Source: Craspedostauros australis | Taxonomy: Eukaryota; Bacillariophyta; Bacillariophyceae; Mastogloiales; Achnanthaceae | Reading direction: 5' to 3' | Length of the DNA stretch: 64,000 nt | NCBI GenBank assembly: GCA_026770025.1 | Contig: JAMXDE010000014.1 | Coordinates: forward strand, 1,240,001 to 1,304,000 | Part shown: positions 1 through 10,073 of the stretch, one piece after another | How the letters are laid out: every line of letters begins with the position of its first letter | Numbering within the stretch: position 1 is the first letter of the stretch | Made by a program: the position numbers and the translations under genes | Notes under the pieces: model-generated | Told to the model about the DNA's origin: nothing | Database searches by the model: none | Seen by the model: only the letters and a program-made list of their open reading frames with translations

Positions 1-320
1 CATGCTGTGGACACTTCTCCTCTTTTCTCCATCATTTCTTCTGCGTTTCCTTTCGGATTTGGCTTGGGTGGTGGCTTGGGAGAAGCTGTCTGCACAGCCG
101 GTCCTTGGGCATCCTTCATCTCGGTGTCGTCGACGATGTCGTCTGCGATTCTCACTTGTTTGGTCGTCTTCATTGTCGGTTTTGGATCTTTCGTGTCACG
201 TAGAGATTGCTGTAGATTGAGTACTGGTTGTTTTTTGGTTTGTGTGTTTTTGTTTTGTTCTAGTGTTATCGTTGGTTTCGTTTTTTCGGGTTCTGGTATT
301 ATGCCTCTGGTATCAAGAAG

Positions 321-1656
321 ATGCCCATGAAGTGGGACCTTCTGCCTTGGCGTATCAGCCACTTTTCTGTCACGGCCAGTGCTGCCCAGCGGCTTTTCCA
401 CAAGCTCATGGTGGCTGAGGTTCTTCAGATTTGTGCTCGTGCGGTCCTCAACGCAAAGAAACACAGCCCAACCATGGATGACTTCACAAAGCTTGTATTA
501 GGAGAACACTCCATCACCTTTTCATCAGGTTTTGGTCCAGCAGGGTTGGGCATGAGGTTCAAAAACTGTGTGCAGTTCATGATTGGCTTCACAACTCAAG
601 CATGCTTCAATCTTTCAGTGGAGGAGATGTACTCCACCAATATTCTTCAAACTGGCAGTGGATTTCCAACCAGGGAGGAGTGCATGCAAGCATGGGACCT
701 CATTAAAGATTTCGACAAAGCACCAGAAAGGGATCAACCTACTTACCGATGGTTAACTCTGGAGAAGTGCTGCAACGAAGTGCTGGATCACATGGTGCTG
801 CAAAGTATGACATCTGAGAGGTACATTGCCCTTGACAACGACAAAGTGCAATGCATAAGTCGTGGCAGCAAGAGCAACCTTTGCAGAGTACGACACATCC
901 AAAAAATTGGTTTGGGTACGTGTGCCATGTCCATCGCAATGTTTGAGTGATCGTGTGCTTTGCTTCTTGGCTGAGTTGAAGCCAAATGCATCCATACTCT
1001 CAACCTATGTTCTTTTCTTGCATTCTACTCTCCTTCTATTCTTCCTCAGCCTTGTTGCCAACACAATGACATTCACCTGTTCCGGTATGCCATGTGGTCT
1101 GTTCTAGCTCAGGAGATCTCAAGGCGGAGATACAAAGTTGACACTGGACGCCATCAAGCAGCAGCTCGGGAAGGGAATGCTGTGGCTGGAGGATGTAACC
1201 GTCTTGTTTGACCGAGGCTACAGCTGCGAAGAGATAGTAAAAAATCTTATCGAAATTGGAGCTGATATCCTCAGCACCCACAAGCGCGACGGATACCTCC
1301 CATTTGATTTTGGTCAACGCGAACGGAGACAAAAAGGTCAAATGGATCTTCGGATGAAGGGGATACTGTACATTTGGATTGCTTCCACTGACAAGATACC
1401 AAACAAGGTATTGGCAGGCCATGTCATGAGGGACAACAGCAAGATAGTGTTTGGAGTTGACACCAAGAGGGGTGGCTTTGAGTGGGATCTGACTCATGTC
1501 AACTTTGCTGATGGAAGCTGTATGACAACCTTGTCAATGCTCCTACTGATGCAGACTTGCAGAAGTCTTCCTTCCCCAATGTTTCATACCATTTGCATAC
1601 AACTACGGCGCATGCCTTGCAGTGCAAAAAGGAGAGAGGAATTTGGCGCATGCTGA
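321..1656 (+). pseudogene. Broken IS4-like DDE transposase
   Basis: Two fragments in different frames (321-950 and 1138-1656) look like pieces of one cut-and-paste transposase. The first ends with a segment of the form YIALDNDK..CISRG, resembling the first catalytic Asp region of eukaryotic IS4-like DDE enzymes. The second has FDRGYSCEEIV followed by GADILSTHKR and a PFDF block, the second-Asp DRGY signature of the same group. The frames do not join and there is no convincing 5' start, so I call it a pseudogene. The TIR element beginning at 1768 lies just downstream, but nothing shows that this enzyme mobilised it. Family assignment is by motif recall only; a PiggyBac- or Kolobok-like origin is the alternative. 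Confidence 0.5.
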
Positions 1657-1767
1657 TCATCTCTTCCTTGTAACTGATGGTGGAGACCAAAGACGAGATG
1701 CCATGGCTCAGGTCCACATCGCCCAGGAGGAATTGCAACGCCAACAAGAAGCGGCCACAGCAAGATG

Positions 1768-2428
1768 TGTTAGGAATCGAGGGTACGACTCTGTCGAAGA
1801 TACCCATGATTTCCGCAACTCCCAACATTATTCGTCACACCTTTGGATATTATTCATTCCACCCACGAACCAAATCACACATGACTGACCTCAGTCTTAC
1901 CAAGTAAATCAGCCTGTCCTCCATGAATCAAGAAAAGCCACGACATCGGAAAACAGGACGTCCCAGCATCAGACACGGAATCATGATCAAACCAAATATC
2001 GACGTCATGGTGAAGGAAGATGGTGACTGACAGATTGGTGATCACCCCATCTGGAGAACAAGACACGTGCCACTCACGGACTAGAACAATTCAGAAAGGT
2101 CATCAAGCATGACACCAATCGTAGAGTTTGGTGTCAGGAGATCAAAAGAGAAACGCATGACTGTGGAATCGTACCACAGCGAATGTAGATGATGATATGC
2201 ATGACGAGATGCATGATGATGATGCCTGCGGATTGGATTGATGAATGCAAGCGAGAGGTTCATGATGATGAGATGCATGAATGCAACAGTATAACATGAT
2301 GCTGCTGCAGAAGATGCTATATGAGAAATGAAAGTTGAAAGAGCTGAAGAGAATGAGCTTACAGTTCTAAGACAGTACAATCTAACAACCAAATAGTTCC
2401 TACTAACATTAACCCCGGATTTCCAACA
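1768..2428. mobile_element. Short TIR element (MITE-like), copy 1
   Basis: This 661-bp interval opens with TGTTAGGAATCGAGGG and closes with CCCCGGATTTCCAACA, the same pair of asymmetric termini that bound the element at 3370-4155. Subterminal sequence also matches: an imperfect hairpin (GGGTA...TACCC) at the left end and an AGAACTGT-like motif in the inverted right end. It contains no coding sequence. Flanking hexamers (AAGATG on the left, TTCGTC on the right) do not match, so the target duplication is lost or the copy is rearranged. Confidence 0.6.
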
Positions 2429-2521
2429 TTCGTCTTAATTCGTTGGCTAGTTGATATTATTCATTGCAGTAAGGTGGCCATGAGGTGGATCATAAGTGAT
2501 AGTCTATCAGTCTACACACGC

Positions 2522-4413
2522 CTAGTCGTGACCCATGCCTTCGCGAGCGGTCAGAAGCGCCTTGTCTGGATCGAATGCAGGGTAGCCGTTCCCAAGTTCG
2601 ATTTGCGTGATCACAGCAACAGCATGAAACACAGTTTGGTGTTTGTCGACATGGTGGCGCCATTTCTGGCCTAGACGACCCCACTGCTTGAGTCTGCCGT
2701 TGATCGTTTCGTGACGAGCTCGCAAGATACCATCAGCCTTGTACGTTGGGAGGAACACGGAATCATCGCCCCTGTACCCCTTGTCTGCCAAAACGAGTTC
2801 GCCTCGGCGCAGTTTGCCTTTCAGCTCCATGCGAAACAACGTGAGATCATTGGCCAAGCCACACGGGAACGGTCCATTCACCCAGACAATTTCGCCGTTC
2901 GTGATGGACACGGCAACTTCGTACCTCAGTCCTGCAGCATGGAACTTTTGCGAATACCACACTCTGTTGAACGGTCTTGGTTCGTTGGTGCGGAAGTCGG
3001 TCCCGTCCACAGTCATGAACGCACTAGTGTGTTCCGATGCGCCGAGCATACGATTCTCCCAAATGATCTGTTGGACCCCAATGAGTCGTGTATCGTGTTC
3101 AGTCGTGGATGAAAATAAGGGAAACAACGCGTGGTGAGGGTGGGCGTTTCAGTCAGTCCCAGTTGGATCCTGTGTGGCGGTTGACATTCGCATTGCAATC
3201 AATGTAGTCGTAGCATGTTCAAATTGTCGCGCAATAGAGCAAGATGTTAGACTGTCCTTACCACATCATCCTTCAGATCCGCTATCAACTTCGCCATGGT
3301 CCACGCCCATTTGCGAAAGGTCTTTGGTAATACCTGCATCATTCGTGCCACGACTGTCTCCGCAAGATATGTTGGAAATCCGGGGTAGTAGTATAGTCTA
3401 ATGCTTATTAAACTGTACCGTTTCAGAACTGTGAGAACAACATCTTCATTTCTCGTTTCCTCAAGTCGCTTGTTCATGATAATGCTGGAGGCACCCTGTA
3501 GTTGCTCCTGCATTCATCATAACAATCCTCCTCCATTCACATCTTGTTGTTCATGACAGGTGTATTTCATCATGCTTGTTCATAGAGGTCTCCTCCTTCA
3601 CTCCTGCGGTGCATGCATGCCGATGCTCGATTCACTCTCTTCTGATCAGGCATCCATCACTCATTCAGTACACTCTTCCGTGTTGTTCACTCACTCTTCT
3701 CACATGTTCACTGGTGGTCACACTTGGTTCAGAACATGGAGTTCTGGCACGATTAGTCCAGTCCTTCGATGATGCTCCAGTCCGCGCTTTGTTCTCCTTC
3801 GGCGGTTCTCTGCCAGTCACGTAATCATGTTCTGAGTTCTGATTGACACAACAGTGATAGCGATTTCGCATAGATATTTCGGTTCGACTGGTCAACCCTC
3901 GTGCTTGGAACACTTCGGTGTTCCAGTCTCCCTTTTGCATCCATCGTTCGCCATGTTAGTTCGCCAATCATCTCAAAACATGTCACATCATTAGTCTGTC
4001 CGTCTTCCGTCATACTCTTGACACACAGAGGAGGAGGTCCACAATCGACTTGGGAGCGTGTCCGACTTTGGTAGATCAATCAGTCTATTTTTGGTATTTT
4101 GGGAGGTGCGGCAATCTAGGATAACACGGCATAGTCGCACCCTCGATTCCTGACAAAGATACATTCGGAGAAACGCGCACATCCACAGGAGATGTTTTGG
4201 CTTCACATGGTCGGGCAAGAGGTTCGCCCCAAGCAAGTCATCCCACAGGAGGTGCAAGATGGAGGGATCTGTGCCAAATACGGACCGATAGTCTCTCGTG
4301 AGCAAGTTTGTCACGTGCTCGGCCCCAGCCAAATCCAGATTCGTGCCAATTAAGGCGAATCCTTCAACAGCAAAAGTTCCATCAGCAACCGTGTGAGGGT
4401 CTGTTGGCACGTC
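2522..4413 (-). pseudogene. PIF/Harbinger transposase, interrupted (copy 1)
   Basis: A Harbinger-type DDE transposase on the minus strand, close in sequence to the copy at 13079-14156. The likely start is the ATG at 4411-4413. The N-terminal exon reads to ..FLRMYL, is cut by the element at 3370-4155, and resumes as YLAETVVARMM. A donor site (GTAAGG at 3261-3256) and acceptor before 3067 define an intron of about 194 bp. The second exon (3067-2522) holds the catalytic core: TVDGTDF (first Asp), VLADKGYRGD (second Asp) and RARHETINGRLKQW (Glu). Apart from the insertion the reading frame is intact: the duplicated AAGATA plus element is the only visible lesion. Harbinger transposases cut and paste their own element in the nucleus, usually with a second ORF product. 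Confidence 0.85.
3370..4155. mobile_element. TIR element inserted in Harbinger gene, 6-bp TSD
   Basis: The 786-bp element begins TGTTGGAAATCCGGGG and ends CCCTCGATTCCTGACA; these termini are imperfect inverted repeats (11 of 16 positions). It is flanked on both sides by the hexamer AAGATA (3364-3369 and 4156-4161). Removing the element and one hexamer rejoins the transposase codons for FLRMYL and AETVVARM exactly as in the related gene at 13.1 kb. The duplication and precise gene interruption show it was mobile. No transposase is encoded within, so it is probably non-autonomous. A 6-bp duplication does not fit Harbinger (3 bp), mariner (TA) or PiggyBac (TTAA). Confidence 0.85.
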
Positions 4414-6090
4414 CATGGTTGGTTCGTGAATGCGTGCTGTGGGCTGGCGTGTGGTGCTCACTTTGTGTGCGCAACGGTACCGTGTGCCATGTAGCAGCTT
4501 GCTCTGCAAAAAACAATCGATACCCAATCCACACAGAGTGGAGTAGCACTAGAGCAGAGCAGAGCAGAGCAGAGCAGAGCAGAAGAGGACAGTGATGCAG
4601 CACAGAATTGGGAAGAGTACAGCATCAACTTGCCTGCCATTTTGTTGCTATTCTGCTGCATCGTATTTCTGTTGGTGTTTTTGGCGCTCGTGAACAGAAA
4701 CTGCAACAAGTGTGCATCTCCTGTTGATGAACGCAGGCCACAACGGAGGTGGATTTAGTCGCACGATGGGAGAAGCGTCGTACAGTCGTCTGTAGAGGAG
4801 TCTAATTTTTCGCGAGAAGCCTACGACTAAAAAGCACGACTGTTCCGCGATTCGACGCGGTCGACTAAAAAATTTGAAACGAGTCTTGGATTAGTCTTCT
4901 AGATGAACCGAAGTACCGCTACAATTCGTGGGACACAGTTAGGCGACACCTCGCCCCACCCGTTGGACAAGAATGCAACGGGAACAACCGCGAGCGTGCT
5001 CGTCACTAGGCGAGCGTATTGATGACATGTGCCACACCGTGCATGGGCACCGCTACCAACTTCGCTACCAACTCTGCAACAATGTCACCTGTGTTGTGCC
5101 TGCCAGAGACAAAAGCATCGCAAGAACTATCGCTGAGAAACAGGAGGTGCCGATTTGTACGGTACAGTACTCCAGTACTCCTTTCGTAGAATACTACTCA
5201 ACGGTAGCACCCAACGACAGTTACGAAATGCAACTTGTCGTTGGTAGGAACGAACCCGAGGAGGCTTGGAGGGAAACGCGAATAGGAGAAGCGATTGGGG
5301 GAGCGTTGAAGCCGGGAATGGAAAGAGAGAAGAGGAATTGGGAAGAGAAACCACATCCAATTCCACGAAGGAAATCCTGAGCGTTCCGTCTAGTTTACTC
5401 CTTTTGTTCGTGACAATGTAGCGATGAAGTGAAATACAGCACTGGAGATAAGGCAATAATCCCGTCTCCATTTCCCATGGGGGAAATGGAGAGCGATTCA
5501 TCGATGATTCCTGTGGATTACCGTTGGATCGCCACGACGATTGCGTGGAAATCTATTCGTCTCGGTAATCCTCCCTCCCCATCGCCATCACCCCAACCTG
5601 ATGGATCGCCATGGCAAGCGGATCGGATTAGGCGGGAATCCGTCCATCTGAACAGTCTGTTGCAGTTTTTCCTCACCAACATTGTCCTCCAATCAAGCGT
5701 TCGTGTAGACTAACGGAAATGCTAGTTTGTCATGGGACTAAATCAAGCATTCAACCAATGAAACATCTACTTCCACATGGCCACACTGATCCAGTATGCC
5801 ATATGAAGGGGAAAGGAGCTTGAAAATTTGACAAGTTCAGTGTCTGTTGCAATCAAGACACCCTCTGCCAATTTTGTGTTCCCGATTTGTCTAGACTCAA
5901 TTGAAATTTCTGTTTCTCACAGTATCATCTATGCTGAATGCAACTAATGCAATTGTGGCTTGTTGGTAATCATCCAAATCATCATGCCAAGCAACATACA
6001 TAGCTTTTACTACAACATGTTGCTTCACAGGAGTTTGCAAAACCCTGCATTTACATCTCATGAATCAAAGCCAACACTGAGGTGCACACA
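4414..6090. other. Intergenic, no gene seen
   Basis: No supportable gene. The stretch contains a short AGAGC repeat (4551-4580) and a hairpin (5466-5491, 11-bp arms around ATGG). From roughly 5700 onward it shares stretches with the region upstream of copy B (about 9740-10073), for example a TTTGTCTAGAC motif and CTGAATGCAACT. This marks the last few hundred bases as the 5' flank of the copy A unit. Confidence 0.6.
4551..4580. repeat. AGAGC pentanucleotide microsatellite
   Basis: Six perfect tandem copies of AGAGC, followed by AGAAG. Confidence 0.9.
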
Positions 6091-6366
6091 ATGCCACGAC
6101 GCTGGACACAGACCTGCCACCAAGTCCAACTCCTAAAACAGAAGATCAGGAGTGGTGAAATCCCCCCTGAGCAATCCTGGCGACAGGTTTGGAACAACAA
6201 TGAAGAAGCAAGGTGCTTCATCGAACCAGAATTCAAACATACCCTTCGTCGACTCCGCCAGAAGGTTCTCGAAGAAAAACGTAAGTTCCTTGTTGACCTG
6301 AACAGCTGCTTCCTGCTGATGTCATGACATTCCTTTCCTGCATTGGCACTCACACTTTCTCAGGTT

Positions 6367-6442
6367 GCAGAGGCGCAATAGCGTCTCCCACCGTGACAGA
6401 GCTCGCAGAGACGCAATAGCGTCCCCCACCGTGACAGAGCTC
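6367..6442 (+). repeat. 38-bp tandem duplication causing frameshift
   Basis: Two adjacent 38-bp units, 6367-6404 and 6405-6442, differ at two positions. Copy B has one unit. Because 38 is not a multiple of three, the duplication shifts the frame immediately after the intron 1 acceptor; deleting one unit gives a translation collinear with copy B (..ASPTVTELAENARDIRDAAR..). Confidence 0.9.
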
Positions 6443-8003
6443 GCAGAGAACGCTCGAGACATCCGCGACGCTGCTCGCATGGTTCGGATCGAAATTCCCC
6501 CTCCCCTTCCAGACCCACACTCGGACCACGCACCAACATCAACCACGACTACAACACTCGCGCCTTCCACAGCACCAACTGCTCCCACACCATTCGCCCA
6601 AACACAAACAACTACCACAGACACATCAACACCAACCATGTTCACCCACCAACCACATCAACCAACCAACCAAAACAACAACAACATGGACATGAGCGAA
6701 TGGCTAAAGGAGAATGGTAACTTGAACCTGCCTGTCTTGCGCACTTGCTACCTGAGTGACAATGGTGCTCGCATCCTTGACCTCATGTTTCAAGTGCCAG
6801 GGGGCAGTTGTCTCGAGGATTTCACAGTGTCAGTGGTACCGGGGCATGTCTGTGCGCGTGGAGATGGAGCAGATGGCCGCGCTTGCTGACGTGGAGGCCG
6901 TCCACACTGTTCTTCGTGCCGCTGGCATGGCTGAAGGCAATTCTGTTGTGCCTTTCGCTGACGAGCAAGCCCGCCGCGACGCTTATGGCTCCTCGATCGC
7001 CAGCCTCAAGCGTTCGCCCAATGGCAGGCCCGTCCGTTGCCAGACCGTTAACCTACCGTTTGCGGTTAACTGGAGATTTGAAGAAAAGCAGCGATGGTGT
7101 GCTGCCTGGTGTGACATTAGTGGAAATCGAAATTCCTGACCCAGCCAATAATGGCTTTTCTAACGCCGGAGTTCTCCTTGTTCGCATGGTGGAGTTGCAT
7201 CCGGCCCAACCGCTTTTCTCGCGCGCGACACATGCCAAAAAGCCGCCTTCTACATACCCGATCGCGAACATGAACGCCGTTGCAGGCATTCCAACATTTA
7301 ACCGCGCGCCTTCCCACCACTCGATTGCGCGCGACGACAACACCTACACATCAAGCATTGCCACCTCGACGAATGTGTCAACACAACGCCTTCAAATCGG
7401 CGTTAAATCAAATGTGAGTACAGTGAAACGCGCTACTTATGGTTCTATTGTCGTTGCCTTCTTTCCAAGACTAACCCACTGCATTCATTCACTTTCTTTA
7501 TTGTTCTTTGTCATGTGACATGTCAGAGTGCAATTCGCTTGTCTGAACGTGGAAACGCAGCGTCTGTCCGTAGCTCGTCGCGCACTGTTCCAACTCGTAG
7601 CAGCAGGACCTCCATGCGCAGCTCCACCAGCAGCAGATTTGCTGCCTCTGCATCTCTGCGCCATAAAACCGGTCGCTACAACACTCGTCGTCGCCATGCG
7701 AAAAGAACACCACCACCACCAGCTTGGCGAAACAACATGGGCCGCGCCATGCGCCATGGCGCGGCCATGGAGACCTTTCAAGACAGAGAGATGATGCCAC
7801 CGCCACCATCCCTCCCACCAGGCCGTCTTCCAGTCATCACAATGGCGGAAGCAAGAGCTCTTGTGGCAGCTCGCCACCGGGAAGATGGCTTCTTGGCATG
7901 TGGACCTCGGGCAGCACAAGGCAAGGCAGCAGCAGAGGCACAAGACAAGGCAGAGGCACAAGACAAGGCAGAGGCACAAAACAAGGCAGAGGCACAAAAC
8001 AAG

Positions 8004-8687
8004 GCAGAGGTGGCAGCACAAGCAGAGGTGGCAGCACAGGCAGAGGTGGCAGCACAGGCAGAGGTGGCAGCACAGGCAGAGGTGGCAGCACAGGCAGAGG
8101 TGGCAGCACAGGCAGAGGTGGCAGCACAGGCAGAGGTGGCAGCACAGGCAGAGGTGGCAGCACAGGCAGAGGTGGCAGCACAGGCAGAGGTGGCAGCACA
8201 GGCAGAGGTGGCAGCACAGGCAGAGGTGGCAGCACAGGCAGAGGTGGCAGCACAGGCAGAGGTGGCAGCACAGGCAGAGGTGGCAGCACAGGCAGAGGTG
8301 GCAGCACAGGCAGAGGTGGCAGCACAGGCAGAGGTGGCAGCACAGGCAGAGGTGGCAGCACAGGCAGAGGTGGCAGCACAGGCAGAGGTGGCAGCACAGG
8401 CAGAGGTGGCAGCACAGGCAGAGGTGGCAGCACAGGCAGAGGTGGCAGCACAGGCAGAGGTGGCAGCACAGGCAGAGGTGGCAGCACAGGCAGAGGTGGC
8501 AGCACAGGCAGAGGTGGCAGCACAGGCAGAGGTGGCAGCACAGGCAGAGGTGGCAGCACAGGCAGAGGTGGCAGCACAGGCAGAGGTGGCAGCACAGGCA
8601 GAGGTGGCAGCACAGGCAGAGGTGGCAGCACAGGCAGAGGTGGCAGCACAGGCAGAGGTGGCAGCACAGGCAGAGGTGGCAGCACAG
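8004..8687 (+). repeat. Minisatellite, 38 x 18 bp, codes AEVAAQ
   Basis: Thirty-eight tandem copies of GCAGAGGTGGCAGCACAG (the first ends in A). In the frame of copy A exon 3 they encode AEVAAQ, an Ala-rich, probably helical repeat. The array seems to grow out of a less regular AEAQDK/AEAQNK seed just upstream. Because 18 is a multiple of three, other frames also stay open and give spurious ORFs. Confidence 0.95.
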
Positions 8688-8792
8688 GCAGAAGAGCATG
8701 GGCAGCTCTCCCTGAGCTACTTCCTCCACCAATTCCCAGGCCACACTGGGATTGGTGGTGAGGAGGATCATTCTCATGCAACAACCCATTGA

Positions 8793-10073
8793 CGATGTGA
8801 CCAAGTGAATGTGAAATGAAAAAGTGAAGTACACAACCCTAAAAATTAGCAGTGATTCAGTACCCTCAACTCTCTCTCTCTCTCTCTCTGTAATGTAGCT
8901 ACAGTTACATGTCATGAATGCATTGCATTGCTTTGTTGATGGCAAGGGGGGCAACTGGTGTGTGTGTGGAGGTTGCTTGGAAGTTGGAGCCAAAACTGTT
9001 CCAGATTTCGCCCGTTGGGAGCCACGCGAATTCTATATTAAACGCAGTAAATACAAATCGGCTTCTTCCAATACCGGTGGATTACCGCACCTCCCTGTAA
9101 ATCCCCCCTCTGGGATTGTCATGGCGAGTGGATTAGAGAGGTTTTGCATTCCACTCAGCCATTCCCGCGAGGGAGTCATAACCTGATAGAGACATTTTTC
9201 CGGGGGCGGCGAGAAATCACCCCCTCGCTCAGTGGAAATCATTTCCACTCAGAGAGTCCCGGCAAAAGTGTCACTTCCACGCGGAGATGTATGTTTATCC
9301 AATCAGGAAACTTCTATTGATGTCTACAATATTTTCATTTCTAGTTGAGTTATTGCTTCGAAACCATGCTAGTACTAAGATTATCGTTGCTCACAACAGA
9401 CTCAATAGACATATCCATAATGTACTCCAATTAGAGTATAGCCTTCAAAATTGTAATATTATATTGTCAAAATCTCCATTGATCTCCACTGATCGTCCGC
9501 CAAAGACTTCCAGGTCTAAAATATCTAGATTCTAATCAAAGCGGAATTTCATGAATGACTAGATGGACTAAAGGCAGTCCTTCCACGAACCAGCAATTCT
9601 TGAGAACTCTTGTTGGCACCATGTCGTATGTGACATGGCGCCTGGGGGCCTCTGAGTGGAATGCAAAACCTCTCTATTGGATCGGGTGGAAATCCCTCCG
9701 GCATGATTCCATCTCCAAAATTGTCGGTCGTGCTAGTTTGGAAATTCATGTTAGTTTGTCATTGGACGGAACGACCAAACCGGCTGCTTCCGCATTGCCA
9801 AACTGGTCGAGCATGTCATGCGTAGCCAACAGTATGTGGATTTTGAACTTTGACGAGTTAAGTCTCCGTTGCCGTCTATTTTGTCTAGTAGATTTGTCTA
9901 GACGAAACGGAATTTCTTGTTCTCAGTGTTATCCCTGCTGAATGCAACTTCTGCACTTGTTGCTAGCTATGCACAACAGCATGGACAGCATGGAGGCTAC
10001 TGCAACAAGTTGCCAAACTACACAGCCCTGCATTTACATCTCATAAACTACAGTCAACACTAAGGCTCACACC
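8793..10073. other. Spacer between copies A and B
   Basis: No gene. The first ~300 bp is a 3' flank shared with copies B and C: a run of TTTGTTGAT, a GTGTGGAGGT motif, TTCGCNCGTTGGGAGC and finally GGATTACC.C.CCTCCCTGTA (ending near 9090). A CT microsatellite lies at 8872-8889. The rest holds a 24-bp inverted repeat pair (9135-9158 / 9652-9675), a 19-nt palindrome at 9231-9249, and from about 9740 the 5' flank shared with copy A. Confidence 0.6.
9135..9675. repeat. 24-bp perfect inverted repeat, 493-bp spacer
   Basis: Bases 9135-9158 are the exact reverse complement of 9652-9675 (arms contain GGTTTTGCATTCCACTC). Inside lies the palindrome AGTGGAAATCATTTCCACT at 9231-9249. The arms could be outward ends of the adjoining A and B units or the TIRs of a small element between them; no target duplication was identified. 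Confidence 0.75.

Larger units (their letters stand above)
6091..8792 (+). pseudogene. Unknown three-exon family, copy A (broken)
   Basis: Paralogue of copy B (10074-12252) with the same architecture. Exon 1 is 6091-6280 (MPRRW..QVQLLKQKIRSGE..WRQVWNNN), intron 1 is 6281-6363, exon 2 runs to 7413, intron 2 (GTGAGT..CAG) is 7414-7526, and exon 3 is 7527-8792. Three lesions break it relative to B: a 38-bp tandem duplication at 6367-6442, a 2-bp loss near 6845 (after VSVVPG), and a 1-bp gain near 7078. Exon 3 remains open and encodes an Arg/Ser-rich stretch, then an Ala-rich segment built of 38 AEVAAQ repeats, then the family ending SYFLHQFP..TGIGG. I do not recognise a function. The conserved 5' flank, coding part and 3' flank suggest the repeat unit is longer than the gene and may be mobile. 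Confidence 0.7.

Noticed and set aside
9068-9090. Link between the 3' end of the unknown family (ATTACCGCACCTCCC) and the TIR-family hairpin (ATTTCCGCACCTCCC)
   Set aside because: Only about 15 bp are shared and the surroundings differ; too short to claim common ancestry.
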